Shown here: one piece after another, positions 55,120 through 63,957 of the stretch | How the letters are laid out: each line of letters begins with the position of its first letter | How positions within the stretch are numbered: the first letter of the stretch is position 1 | NCBI RefSeq assembly: GCF_000419525.1 | Contig: NZ_ATTE01000001.1 | Location: 1,178,001 to 1,242,000, forward strand | Reading direction: 5' to 3' | Source of the DNA: Leucothrix mucor DSM 2157 | GTDB lineage: Bacteria; Pseudomonadota; Gammaproteobacteria; Thiotrichales; Thiotrichaceae | DNA length: 64,000 nt | Program-made: the position numbers and the translations under genes | The notes under the pieces: model-generated | What the model was told of the DNA's origin: nothing | What the model saw: only the letters and a program-made list of their open reading frames with translations | Database searches by the model: none

Positions 55120-56379
55120 ATGTCATTTGGCGCTTTAGGCTTGTGCGATGAGCTGTTAAAAACCGTGACCGAGCAAGGCTACACAACGCCATCTCCCATA
55201 CAGGCGGAAGCGATTCCGGCAGTGCTTAGCCAGCGTGATGTGATGGCAATTGCCCGCACCGGCACGGGCAAAACTGCGGGCTTTACGCTGCCGATGTTGC
55301 AGTTGTTATCCGCTGGCCCAAGTGCGCAACCTTCGCAGGTGCGTGCCTTGGTCATTGCGCCGACCCGCGAGCTGGCGGCTCAAGTTGCAAGCAATGTTCA
55401 AACTTACAGCCGCCATTTAACACTGCGCTCTGCGGTGGTGTATGGCGGAGTAAGAATTGAGGAACAGATCGCTCAGTTGCAAGGCGGTTTGGATGTGCTG
55501 GTTGCCACGCCTGGCCGCTTGCTGGACCTTTATGATCGAGAGGCGATTAACTTCGATAATCTCGAGGTCTTGGTATTGGATGAAGCCGATCGCATGTTGG
55601 ATTTGGGCTTTATTGACGATATCCGCCGCATCCAAACGCTACTGCCAGCCAAGCGTCAAACTTTGATGTTTTCAGCGACGCTCTCCAAAGCCATCAAAGC
55701 GCTGGTTAAAGGCATGTTAAAGGATCCGCTGGTGATTGAAGTGACTGCTGCAAACAGCACCGGCGACACAATCAAGCAGACCCTGCATCCGGTCGATAAA
55801 GTGCGCAAGACTGAGGCGCTGATTCATCTAATCAAAAAGAATAAATGGCATCAAGTGTTGGTGTTTACCCGTACCCGTCGTGGTGCCGATGAATTGTCGC
55901 AGCAGCTGATTGATGCGGATATTAGTGCCGAGTCAATCCATTCAAACCGAAGCCAGCATGCGCGTACTGCCGCGTTAGAAGGCTTTAGAAATGGTGAGAT
56001 TGCCGTGCTGGTTGCTACGGATATTGCTGCTCGCGGCCTTGATGTAAGCCAACTCCCTTATGTGATTAACGTGGATCTTCCCTATGTGCCGGAGGATTAT
56101 GTGCACCGTATTGGCCGTACCGGTCGGGCGGGTACGTCTGGTTTGGCCGTTTCATTGGTCAGTTTGGATGAGTCGAAGCAATTACAGTCGATTGAGCGGA
56201 TGCTTGGCCGTCAGTTTAAGCGGGAGATTATTCCGGGCTTTGAGCCGACTGAGAAACCACCGGAAGTGCCATCGGATGATGAATGGGGTAATTTTGAAGC
56301 CGGCCCTAAACCCACCAAAGGCCGAGGGCGTGGACGTGGTCGCGAAAGAGCCAAAGGACGACCCAAAGCCCGCAAGTGA
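55120..56379 (+). CDS. rhlE: DEAD-box ATP-dependent RNA helicase, RhlE type
   Basis: 419 residues. Q-motif GYTTPSPIQAEAIP, Walker A ARTGTGKTAGF, PTRELAAQV, TPGRLLD, DEAD variant VLDEADRML, SATLSKA, then VFTRTRRGADEL, ATDIAARGLDV and HRIGRTGRAG; the arginine/glycine-rich basic tail (GRGRGRGRERAKGRPKARK) binds RNA. It matches RhlE, which acts in ribosome assembly and cold growth. The gene starts just after a hairpin containing its ribosome site. Confidence 0.92.
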   Translation: MSFGALGLCDELLKTVTEQGYTTPSPIQAEAIPAVLSQRDVMAIARTGTGKTAGFTLPMLQLLSAGPSAQPSQVRALVIAPTRELAAQVASNVQTYSRHLTLRSAVVYGGVRIEEQIAQLQGGLDVLVATPGRLLDLYDREAINFDNLEVLVLDEADRMLDLGFIDDIRRIQTLLPAKRQTLMFSATLSKAIKALVKGMLKDPLVIEVTAANSTGDTIKQTLHPVDKVRKTEALIHLIKKNKWHQVLVFTRTRRGADELSQQLIDADISAESIHSNRSQHARTAALEGFRNGEIAVLVATDIAARGLDVSQLPYVINVDLPYVPEDYVHRIGRTGRAGTSGLAVSLVSLDESKQLQSIERMLGRQFKREIIPGFEPTEKPPEVPSDDEWGNFEAGPKPTKGRGRGRGRERAKGRPKARK

Positions 56380-56413
56380 AACACTCTAAACTCAAGGCAC
56401 ACCGAACACCCAA

Positions 56414-56992
56414 ATGAATACTCCAAGCAACGACTCAAAAAACCTATTAGCACTCAATAAACCGAAGGGCTATGTAGTCACGCGCTCAGATGAACTCGGG
56501 CGAAAAACAGTTTATGACCTGCTGCCCGATTGGGTATTTGATAATAGCTGGATGCCGATCGGACGCCTTGATCTGGAGTCTAAAGGTCTACTGCTATTTA
56601 CCCATGACGGCCAGTTTGGCAATGCGCTCACCCAGCCCGGAAAATGCATTAAGGTGTACGAGATCTGGGTGAGGGGGCATGTCACTGACGAACACATTGC
56701 CATGGCGATGAGCGGCGTTGAGAATAAAGGTGAATTGCTCAAAGCGCTTAGCGTCGAGGTGAAAGGTTTTGGCGGTGCGAAAACCAAGCTTCAGGTGAGG
56801 ATTGATGAAGGAAAAAATCGGCATATCCGCCGTCTGTTTGGCTCGCTGAAAGACCCCAAGTTTGGAACGCCATTAAAGGTGTTGGATTTGAAGCGAATCA
56901 GCATTGGCAGTTTTGATCTGGACCTTGAGTCCGGCAAGTGGCGCTATCTGTCACAGGCAGAAGAATCGCTATTGATGAAAAATCTTGCTTAG
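56414..56992 (+). CDS. 23S rRNA pseudouridine synthase, RluE-like
   Basis: 192 residues of the RsuA/RluB/RluE/RluF family. It lacks an S4 domain, beginning directly with LALNKPKGYVVTRSDELGRK. The catalytic motif is GRLDLESKGLLLFTHDG (Asp about 57), followed by KVYEIWVRG, QVRIDEGKNRHIRRLFG and LKRISIGSFDLDL. E. coli RluE, which modifies U2457 of 23S rRNA, has the same short layout. It follows the RhlE gene by 34 nt, possibly co-transcribed, which suits ribosome assembly. Confidence 0.86.
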   Translation: MNTPSNDSKNLLALNKPKGYVVTRSDELGRKTVYDLLPDWVFDNSWMPIGRLDLESKGLLLFTHDGQFGNALTQPGKCIKVYEIWVRGHVTDEHIAMAMSGVENKGELLKALSVEVKGFGGAKTKLQVRIDEGKNRHIRRLFGSLKDPKFGTPLKVLDLKRISIGSFDLDLESGKWRYLSQAEESLLMKNLA

Positions 56993-57143
56993 AAAGCTGC
57001 CATAAATCCGTCGGCGATTTCACTCAGGTTGTTCGAAAGTGAAGATATTTTCAGACCTCACGCTGTTTTGATATATATCAATGAGTTCCCAGTCGTTCAA
57101 CGTAAACTCTACTCCACACAAACAACAACTGAGAAATGCAATC

Positions 57144-57797
57144 ATGAGTATTCGTATTAACGATATCGCACCTGACTTCACTGTAGATTCAACGGCAGGC
57201 GAACTAAACCTCCACACATGGATTGGCGAGAGCTATGCCATTCTGTTTTCACACCCAAAAGACTTCACACCAGTGTGTACCACTGAGTTCGGTGCAGTTG
57301 CACAGCTAGTGCCTGAGTTTGCTAAGCGCAACACCAAGGTCATGGGCGTTTCAGTAGATAACGTTGAAGAGCACATGAAGTGGAAGCGCGACATTGAGTC
57401 TTTCTCTGGTGCGCCAGCGGATTTCCCAATCATCGACGATACGTCTTTGTTGGTTTCTAAACTGTACGATATGCTGCCTGCTGATGCGTATCTTGAGAGT
57501 GGCCGCACACCAGCTGATAGCGCAACTGTGCGTACTGTGTTCATCATTGGTCCAGATAAGAAAGTGCGTTTGACCATGTCTTATCCGATGGCGGTTGGTC
57601 GTAACTTTGCTGAGATTTTACGTGCTTTGGATGCGATTCAAATCACTGATGGTGCGTCCATTGCGACACCAGCAAACTGGGTACCTGGTCAGGATGTGAT
57701 CGTTGGTCTGGGCTTGAACGATGAGCAGGCGAAAGAGAAGTTCGGCGAAGTAAATATCGAACTGCCTTACCTGCGTTTTGTTAAAGCGCCTAAGTAA
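57144..57797 (+). CDS. 1-Cys peroxiredoxin (Prx6 type)
   Basis: 217 residues from ATG 57144; a longer reading from 57081 is unlikely. The active site LFSHPKDFTPVCTTEFG places the peroxidatic Cys at about residue 45; VSVDNVEEHMKWKRDIE and the C-terminal FVKAPK region are also typical of Prx6. The enzyme reduces H2O2 and alkyl hydroperoxides. The second, resolving Cys of 2-Cys forms is not seen. A strong terminator follows, so it is probably a single-gene unit. Confidence 0.93.
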   Translation: MSIRINDIAPDFTVDSTAGELNLHTWIGESYAILFSHPKDFTPVCTTEFGAVAQLVPEFAKRNTKVMGVSVDNVEEHMKWKRDIESFSGAPADFPIIDDTSLLVSKLYDMLPADAYLESGRTPADSATVRTVFIIGPDKKVRLTMSYPMAVGRNFAEILRALDAIQITDGASIATPANWVPGQDVIVGLGLNDEQAKEKFGEVNIELPYLRFVKAPK

Positions 57798-57827
57798 TCA
57801 AGCGTCAGCTCGATTAACTTGATCCGG

Positions 57828-57865
57828 CACCGCCTTGGTTGTATTCAATCAAGGCGGTGTTTTTG
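57828..57865 (+). terminator. Intrinsic terminator after the peroxiredoxin
   Basis: CACCGCCTTG (57828-57837) pairs with CAAGGCGGTG (57850-57859), followed by TTTTTGTTT. A perfect 10-bp stem plus T-run. Confidence 0.92.
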
Positions 57866-57959
57866 TTTCCGATCTACCTTCGTTGCTCCAATCCCCATAA
57901 TGATAGGCAAGCTCCCCAAAGGGCGTTAAAATCAGCCTAAATAACCGGGACGTAAAAAA

Positions 57960-59417
57960 TTGGACAATGAAAAGACCAGCTGGGCGGCCTGTCCGGCATG
58001 TCAGGGGCGCGGCAAAAAAAGTAAAAAACTCCGCAAGAAAGTACGGCTTAGCTACCAACGAGCGCTAGAAGCCTTTGCCCAATCTAATAGTGAAGGAGAG
58101 CCTCCGGTTCGTCCTATCGGTCATCTTGATTCCTGTTTGAATTGCGCCGGTTCCGGTTTAATTCCAGCGACTAATCCTCCTGTTGTCGATACTGAAAACT
58201 ATCCACATGTGGCCATTATTGGTGGCGGTATTGGTGGTGTAGCGCTGGCAGTAGCCTGCTTACATCGCGGTATTCCTTTTACTTTGTATGAGCGTGATAG
58301 CGGCTTTAATGCGCGCTCGCAGGGCTATGGCCTTACCTTGCAGCAAGCCAGTAAAGCGATCGAAGGATTAGGTGTTTTCTCGCTGGCAGATGGCGTGGTT
58401 TCAACCCGGCATGTGGTACACACAACCGATGGGAAAGTGATTGGTGAGTGGGGTATCCGCAAGTGGGTGGAGTCCGATATAAAAGCCTCGGTAAAGCGCA
58501 CCAATGTGCATATCTCACGACAGGCTCTGCGCTTAGCATTGCTTGAGCAGCTTGGCGGTGATGATGCGGTGCAGTGGGGGCATCAGTTAGTTGATTTTAA
58601 AGAGAGCCAATCTGAAGGTAATGGCCAAGCCGTTGATCTGAGCTTTCAGGTAAATGGTGAGCTAAAGCATGCCAAGGCGGATTTGGTGGTGGGTGCGGAT
58701 GGCATTCGCAGCTCAGTACGGCGCTTGCTAATCGATGAGGAAGTTAGCCCCTTACGTTACTTAGGCTGCATTGTGATCTTGGGTATTTGCCCGCTAGCGG
58801 CGCTGGATGGGCTTGAAAGTGAGCTGCTGGACTCGGCCACCGTTTTTCAAACTGCCAATGGCCATGAACGTATTTATATGATGCCTTATGACGCGGATTC
58901 AGTCATGTGGCAGCTGAGCTTTCCAATGCCTGAAGACGAGGCGAAAGCATTGAGTGCGCAAGGCGTTAAAGCATTAAAGGCGGAGGCCTGCCGTAGAACG
59001 CAATGGCATGATCCCATTCCTCAGATTATGGCGGCAACCTCGGAAGCGCAAGTCTCTGGCTATCCCGTGTATGACCGCGAGTTGCTGAAGGCTGAGTTAT
59101 TGGAGCAGGGTTCTAAAGTCACGTTAATCGGCGATGCAGCACACCCCATGAGTCCGTTTAAAGGGCAAGGCGCGAATCAGGCCTTGTTAGATGCGCTGGC
59201 ACTGGCGCGTAGCATCTCTAAAAATTGCGGCCCGTTCTCAAAATGGAAAGAGCAGGGCATCAGGGCGAGCGTATTAACTGAGTTTGAATCCGAAATGTTA
59301 GCGCGCAGTGCGACGAAGGTTAAGGATTCCGCCGAGGCCGCGCAGTTCCTTCATTCTGAAATTGTGTTATATGAAGGGGATGAGCCACGAGGGCGCTGTC
59401 TTAAGGATATCGTCTAA
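57960..59417 (+). CDS. FAD-dependent monooxygenase with N-terminal DnaJ-like cysteine module
   Basis: 485 residues from TTG 57960. Residues 11-18 read CPACQGRG and 59-66 CLNCAGSG. These are two CxxCxGxG knuckles, as in the DnaJ zinc-binding domain, 44 residues apart with a basic helix between. A PHBH-fold monooxygenase follows: FAD site VAIIGGGIGGVALAVAC (about 84-100), YERDSGFNARSQGYGLTLQQ, VVGADGIRSSVRR, and GDAAHPMSPFKGQGANQAL (about 392-410). Substrate is unknown. The fusion is not one I recognise. The gene ends 59 nt before a quinone-reductase-like gene, possibly an operon. Confidence 0.8.
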   Translation: MDNEKTSWAACPACQGRGKKSKKLRKKVRLSYQRALEAFAQSNSEGEPPVRPIGHLDSCLNCAGSGLIPATNPPVVDTENYPHVAIIGGGIGGVALAVACLHRGIPFTLYERDSGFNARSQGYGLTLQQASKAIEGLGVFSLADGVVSTRHVVHTTDGKVIGEWGIRKWVESDIKASVKRTNVHISRQALRLALLEQLGGDDAVQWGHQLVDFKESQSEGNGQAVDLSFQVNGELKHAKADLVVGADGIRSSVRRLLIDEEVSPLRYLGCIVILGICPLAALDGLESELLDSATVFQTANGHERIYMMPYDADSVMWQLSFPMPEDEAKALSAQGVKALKAEACRRTQWHDPIPQIMAATSEAQVSGYPVYDRELLKAELLEQGSKVTLIGDAAHPMSPFKGQGANQALLDALALARSISKNCGPFSKWKEQGIRASVLTEFESEMLARSATKVKDSAEAAQFLHSEIVLYEGDEPRGRCLKDIV

Positions 59418-59476
59418 GGTCAGATGATCATGAGTTGGCCTGTTTAAGTGTCGACTCCCAAAGGAGCACAGTATCT

Positions 59477-60439
59477 ATGGAAGCGATCGCATGGACTAAT
59501 TACGGCAGCCCTGAGGTGCTTAAGCTGATCGAGCTTGAAAAGCCTGCTCCCAAAAAAGACGAAGTGCTTATAAAAATACACGCCTCCAGCGTAACCGCCG
59601 GTGATTGTCGGCTGCGCGCGTTTAAGGTGCCAATCGGTTTTTGGCTACCGACTCGTTTGGTCTTTGGTTTGACCAAGCCAAGAAACAAAATCTCAGGGAT
59701 GGATGTATCGGGCGAGATCGAATCCGTTGGGAGTGAGGTGACGTTGTTTAAACCCGGTGACCTGGTCTACGGCACTACGGGTATGAAGCTAGGCGCGAAT
59801 GCGGAATATACCTGTTTATCCGAAAGCGCCGCGCTGGTCGCCAAGCCAAGTAACAGCAACCACCAACAAGCCGCCGCCGTGATTTTTGGCGGCATGACTG
59901 CAATCCATTTCCTTAAAGAAAAAGCCAATCTTCAGTGTGGTCAAAAGGTGCTAATTAACGGAGCATCGGGTGCGGTTGGCACGGCGGCCATCCAGCTGGC
60001 CAACTACCTTGGTGCAGAAGTCACCACGGTGTGTAGCACAGCCAATATTGACTTAGTTAAATCCTTAGGTGCAACAACCGTTATCGACTACACCCAAGAT
60101 GACGTGACCCAGCAAAATGAAACTTACGATGTGATTCTCGATACGGTCGGCAATCTCAGCTTTGATCAGTGTAAACAGCAGCTAACAGAGCAGGGGAAAG
60201 CCATTCTAATCAATACTGGGTTGCTTACTAACTTATCCTCTTTATTCAGAGGCAACCTGATTTGCGGTGTGGCTGCGGAAACCAAAGAAAATCTTAACTT
60301 TTTGCGTGCGCTCGTTGAAGCTGGAGATATTAAAGCGGTGATCGACAGAAGTTATCCTTTGGAACAAACGGCAGAGGCGCATCGTTATGTCGATACGGGC
60401 CGTAAAAAGGGAAACGTTGTCATCGATTGCACGGCTTAA
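59477..60439 (+). CDS. Zinc-independent MDR oxidoreductase (quinone-reductase-like)
   Basis: 320 residues from ATG 59477, which has AAGGAG upstream; a longer reading from 59435 is less likely. The start MEAIAWTNYGSPEVLKLIELEKPAPKKDEVLIKIHASSVTAGDCRLR and the NADPH site VLINGASGAVGTAAIQLANYLGAEVT are those of quinone oxidoreductase-like medium-chain dehydrogenases. The cysteine ligands of zinc alcohol dehydrogenases are absent. It lies after the FAD monooxygenase and may act on the same metabolite; this is inferred only from distance. Confidence 0.86.
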   Translation: MEAIAWTNYGSPEVLKLIELEKPAPKKDEVLIKIHASSVTAGDCRLRAFKVPIGFWLPTRLVFGLTKPRNKISGMDVSGEIESVGSEVTLFKPGDLVYGTTGMKLGANAEYTCLSESAALVAKPSNSNHQQAAAVIFGGMTAIHFLKEKANLQCGQKVLINGASGAVGTAAIQLANYLGAEVTTVCSTANIDLVKSLGATTVIDYTQDDVTQQNETYDVILDTVGNLSFDQCKQQLTEQGKAILINTGLLTNLSSLFRGNLICGVAAETKENLNFLRALVEAGDIKAVIDRSYPLEQTAEAHRYVDTGRKKGNVVIDCTA

Positions 60440-60542
60440 TCAAGGGTGAGGTACGTATTGCATCAGGGGGATATCGGTCTATATACTGTCTCGCCCAATG
60501 TGCCGAGTCTGACGACCCGACCCCAGATTGAGTAATATTGTC

Positions 60543-61778
60543 ATGAGCACGCTGCCCAAATCCCGTTTCTTACACCAGAACACGCCACCCTCAATTGGCA
60601 CGATGGTTGCGCTGGTTGCCGTCGCCTCCATTCCGTTGAATATCTTCCTACCGTCATTGCCTGCTATGGCGAAATACTTTGAGACGCCGTACTCGGTGAT
60701 GCAGTTTGCGGTGACGGGCTTTCTGGTGCTCACTGGTTTGCTGCAATTGGTGATCGGGCCATTATCCGACCGCTTTGGTCGACGTCCTGTGTTATTGGTT
60801 GCCTTGCTGATTTTCATTCTGGCCTCGGCGGGGGCCTCCATTGCCACCAGCTTTAATGAGTTTATGTTTTACCGCTTGATACAGTCGGTGGTGGTAGCAG
60901 GCACGGCAATCTCGCGAGCCTCAGTACGCGATATGGTCGGGCGCGATAAAGCCGCCAGTATGATCGGATATATCACCATGGGCATGGCGCTGGCGCCTAT
61001 GCTCACGCCGCCATTGGGTGGCTACCTCGGTGCAACCTTTGGCTGGCAGTCCAATTTTTATGTGTTAACCGGCTGCGGCATTTTGGTGTTCGCCTTGACC
61101 TTTTTTGACTACGGCGAAACCAATCTGAAGCGCACGGCCAATTTTACGCAGCAGTTTAAAGCCTATCCTGCGCTGCTCATGTCGCGGCGCTTTTGGGGCT
61201 ATTCCTTAACGACGGCATTTTCCGCCGCTTGCTACTTTGCTTATCTTGGCGGTGCGCCTTATGTGGGGTCGGTGGTGTATCACTTAGGGCCGGAGCAGAT
61301 TGGTTTGTACCTGGTGTTTACTCCAATGGGTTACATCATGGGGAACTTTATTAGTGGTCGTTATTCCCGCGTGCTGGGGCTGGAGAAGATGCTGATTATC
61401 GGCTGCTCGCTGGTGCTGGTACCAATGCTCACGTGTTTGGCTGTGATCCTGTCGGGTGTTTCTCATCCGCTTGGATTTTACCTGTTTACCTTCTCCATTG
61501 GTTTGGGCAATGGCATGGTGCTGCCCAATGCTACGGCGGGGTTACTGGATGTAAACCCCAGCTTGGCAGGCTCAGCCTCTGGCTTAGGTGGGGCGATATT
61601 AACCTTTGGTGGGGCGGCATTTTCAGCAACGGCTGGGTTCTTGCTGACTGAAACGTCGGGTGCTTTGCCATTGGTGTTGTGCATTGTAGTGGCAAGTGCG
61701 TGTGCCTTATCGGTAGCATTATTTACGGTGCGAGTGGAGCGACAGGTTAGGGCAGAAGAAGAGCTGACTAGTCAGTAA
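60543..61778 (+). CDS. MFS transporter, Bcr/CflA drug-resistance type
   Basis: About 411 residues from ATG 60543; TTG 60528 would add five. Twelve membrane segments. Motifs: LPSLPAMAKYFETPYSVMQFAVTGFLV, QLVIGPLSDRFGRRPVLL (MFS motif A, about 60-77) and RASVRDMVGRDKAASMIGYI are those of the Bcr/CflA drug:proton antiporters. The substrate is not known. It ends at a bidirectional terminator. Confidence 0.87.
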   Translation: MSTLPKSRFLHQNTPPSIGTMVALVAVASIPLNIFLPSLPAMAKYFETPYSVMQFAVTGFLVLTGLLQLVIGPLSDRFGRRPVLLVALLIFILASAGASIATSFNEFMFYRLIQSVVVAGTAISRASVRDMVGRDKAASMIGYITMGMALAPMLTPPLGGYLGATFGWQSNFYVLTGCGILVFALTFFDYGETNLKRTANFTQQFKAYPALLMSRRFWGYSLTTAFSAACYFAYLGGAPYVGSVVYHLGPEQIGLYLVFTPMGYIMGNFISGRYSRVLGLEKMLIIGCSLVLVPMLTCLAVILSGVSHPLGFYLFTFSIGLGNGMVLPNATAGLLDVNPSLAGSASGLGGAILTFGGAAFSATAGFLLTETSGALPLVLCIVVASACALSVALFTVRVERQVRAEEELTSQ

Positions 61779-61842
61779 CTGCTACTATTAAAATAGGCCA
61801 TTATTTAGTAACAGGTTCCTAAGTAATTCATGCAATGTATTG

Positions 61843-61882
61843 ATTAGAGGTTGGCTTTGGCTCACAGAGCGCAACCTCTAAT
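61843..61882. terminator. Bidirectional hairpin between MFS and YczE-like genes
   Basis: ATTAGAGGTTG (61843-61853) and CAACCTCTAAT (61872-61882) are exact complements. Placed between convergent genes it can stop both; the T-runs on either side are weak. Confidence 0.6.
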
Positions 61883-61898
61883 TAATCAGAATTTGAAG

Positions 61899-62546
61899 CT
61901 ATAAAAACCGCCGCACAAATAAAATCCCCAGGGCTACACTTGGTCCCACGCCAAAGGCAAATAGCAACGTACCAACGCCCACCACGCCGCCAAGGTACCA
62001 ACCAATAGACACCACAGTCACTTCGATACCAATTCGAATATTAGCAATTGGAAAGCCGGTTTTAGCCTGCAATCCTTTCATTAACCAATCTCTGGGGCCA
62101 GCGCCAAGGTTGGCCGTGAGGTAAATTCCCGAGGCAATTCCAATAATTCCAACGCCAATCACCGATTGAAGCAGCTGCCAGAAAAGCGTTTCAGGGTGCG
62201 GCAGAAAGTCAATGGAGAAGTCGATCATAAAGGCTATAATCAGCGCATTTAAAATGGTGCCCATGCCTGGCTTTTGCTTTAGCGGTATCCACAAGGCAAG
62301 CACGGTAAAGCTGACTAGCATGGTGACGAAGCCAATACTCCAGTCAGTTTTTCCGGCGATGCCTTGAGCCAGCACGGTCCAAGGGCTAACGCCGGCGTTG
62401 CTGGTAATCAGCAAGGCTTCACCCAAACCAAATAACACCAATCCCAAGTTTAAGTAAAAGAAGCTCAGTAGCGTTGGTCGCAAGTTATAAGGCGAGGGTG
62501 AACTCCAGCTCAGGGTTGGGATTTCTTTAACGGAGAATATTTTCAA
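61899..62546 (-). CDS. YczE/YitT-like membrane protein
   Basis: 215 residues with five hydrophobic segments. The FFYLNLGLVLFGLGEALLITSNAGVSPWTVLAQGIA pattern and GIASGIYLTANLGAGPRDWLMKGL are those of the YczE/YyaS (DUF6198) group. Function is unknown. The start is TTG 62546; no ribosome site is obvious, so the true start is uncertain. It is a distant relative of the YitT-like gene at 47120. Confidence 0.75.
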   Translation of the reverse strand: MKIFSVKEIPTLSWSSPSPYNLRPTLLSFFYLNLGLVLFGLGEALLITSNAGVSPWTVLAQGIAGKTDWSIGFVTMLVSFTVLALWIPLKQKPGMGTILNALIIAFMIDFSIDFLPHPETLFWQLLQSVIGVGIIGIASGIYLTANLGAGPRDWLMKGLQAKTGFPIANIRIGIEVTVVSIGWYLGGVVGVGTLLFAFGVGPSVALGILFVRRFL

Positions 62547-62811
62547 TGTAGCGGCCAGCGTGAGGGATGGTTGGGAATCGTATGGTTAAACGTGTAGGGC
62601 TGTCAATCAAGTCGCCGGTGCTATGTATTCAAGCTGATCGGCCAGTGTGTTCGTGCGCTATCTTGGCAGTGGCTTAAAGACTGGCTTGCTTACTTTCGCT
62701 TAAAGTAGATAAACTCGGGCAACAAGCTTAAAATTAAGAAATAGGTTCACAATAAATTGTCCACTTTGAGATGAGAGTAGGCAGGTTTTATATATAAAAA
62801 GGTAATAACAA

Positions 62812-63231
62812 GTGATTCACTTAATCTACATAAGTACCGCAACAAGCTGGCCATCTGAAGAGGATTTAAAGGCATTATTGGAACACGCTCGCACTAATAA
62901 TACCCGACGGAATATTACCGGTATGCTGTTGTATGACAATGCGGTTTACATCCAAGTGTTAGAGGGGGATAAGGAGGCGGTTGAGGAGGTTTACAATATC
63001 ATTGTTAAAGACCCAAGAAATAACGGCCATGTGAAGCTTATCGAAGAAGAAATTACCGAGCGCGACTTTCCGGATTGGAGTATGGGCTTTAAGAATTTGG
63101 AGAGCTGCTCGCCAGATGAGCTGGAAGGATTTCATGATGCTTTTGGTGGAAGGTTGGATAAAGATTTCGCCGTTCAAAATACCTCGGCTGCGGTTAAGCT
63201 GTTAAAGCGCTTTTCACGAGGCGGCCAATAA
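62812..63231 (+). CDS. BLUF-domain blue-light photoreceptor
   Basis: 139 residues from GTG 62812 with AAGG upstream. BLUF proteins bind FAD and respond to blue light. All landmark residues are present with the spacing of AppA: Tyr6 (IYIST), Asn30, Gln48 (YIQVLEG), Trp89 and Met91 (DWSMGF). Only a short tail (about 100-139) follows the domain, so it is a stand-alone BLUF that must signal by protein contact. It lies 12 nt before a pseudouridine synthase gene, with no clear functional link. Confidence 0.92.
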   Translation: MIHLIYISTATSWPSEEDLKALLEHARTNNTRRNITGMLLYDNAVYIQVLEGDKEAVEEVYNIIVKDPRNNGHVKLIEEEITERDFPDWSMGFKNLESCSPDELEGFHDAFGGRLDKDFAVQNTSAAVKLLKRFSRGGQ

Positions 63232-63243
63232 AAGGAAGCTTTA

Positions 63244-63957
63244 ATGCTTGATTCTAGAGAGCCAGTTCACAGCATCATTGATGATTTTCTGGCTCCGGTT
63301 TGTGATGGGTTTGTCGAGATTCTGTATCAGGATGATGACATCCTGTTGATCAATAAACCCAGTGGACTGCTGAGCTTGTCAGGTAAGAACCCACTCAATT
63401 GGGACTCAGTACATTACCGCTTAGTGCATGGCCAAGCGGGTGTGACGCCAGCATTCCCCGAGGCAAAATTACCCCACCGCCTGGATTTTGGTACTTCCGG
63501 TATTATGGTGGTGGGCTTGCACGCAGCGGCTTCAAAACACCTCAATCAACAGTTTCAGGCACGCAGCATTCAAAAGCGCTATACCGCCATGTTAGCGGGT
63601 TGGGTGGCTGACGATCAGGGGCAGATTAGCGCGCCAATTGCCAAGGATAGACTGCTATTTCCTCGGGTGAAGATTTGCCATGAGACAGGTAAAGCTGCGC
63701 TGAGTGACTACACGGTGTTAAGGCGGCTGGAACACCCGCGTCGGAGCTTGGTGCAATTTACGCCGCTCACCGGACGCACACATCAGCTACGCATTCACAG
63801 TTTGGAAATGGGTCACCCGATTTTAGGTTGCGATTTGTATCACAATGACATCAGCGAGCAGATGGCAGATCGCTTGTTATTGCATGCCAGTGATTTGTAT
63901 TTTCAGCATCCTGCTAGCGATAAGCGAATTCATTGGCAATGTCCTTCCTCGGCTTAG
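63244..63957 (+). CDS. RluA-family pseudouridine synthase
   Basis: 237 residues from ATG 63244 (AAAAGGAAG upstream). LLINKPSGLLSLSGKN, the catalytic LPHRLDFGTSGIMVVGL (Asp about 81), QKRYTAMLAGWV, LTGRTHQLRIHSLEMGHPILG are the RluA pattern without an S4 domain. It is probably the RluA-like enzyme for 23S rRNA or tRNA, but the exact target cannot be given. After its stop 43 bp remain with no feature. Confidence 0.88.
   Translation: MLDSREPVHSIIDDFLAPVCDGFVEILYQDDDILLINKPSGLLSLSGKNPLNWDSVHYRLVHGQAGVTPAFPEAKLPHRLDFGTSGIMVVGLHAAASKHLNQQFQARSIQKRYTAMLAGWVADDQGQISAPIAKDRLLFPRVKICHETGKAALSDYTVLRRLEHPRRSLVQFTPLTGRTHQLRIHSLEMGHPILGCDLYHNDISEQMADRLLLHASDLYFQHPASDKRIHWQCPSSA

Noticed and set aside
57081-57143. 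N-terminal extension of the peroxiredoxin
   Set aside because: The family starts at MSIRIND-like residues. The added 21 residues are not conserved-looking and no ribosome site precedes them.
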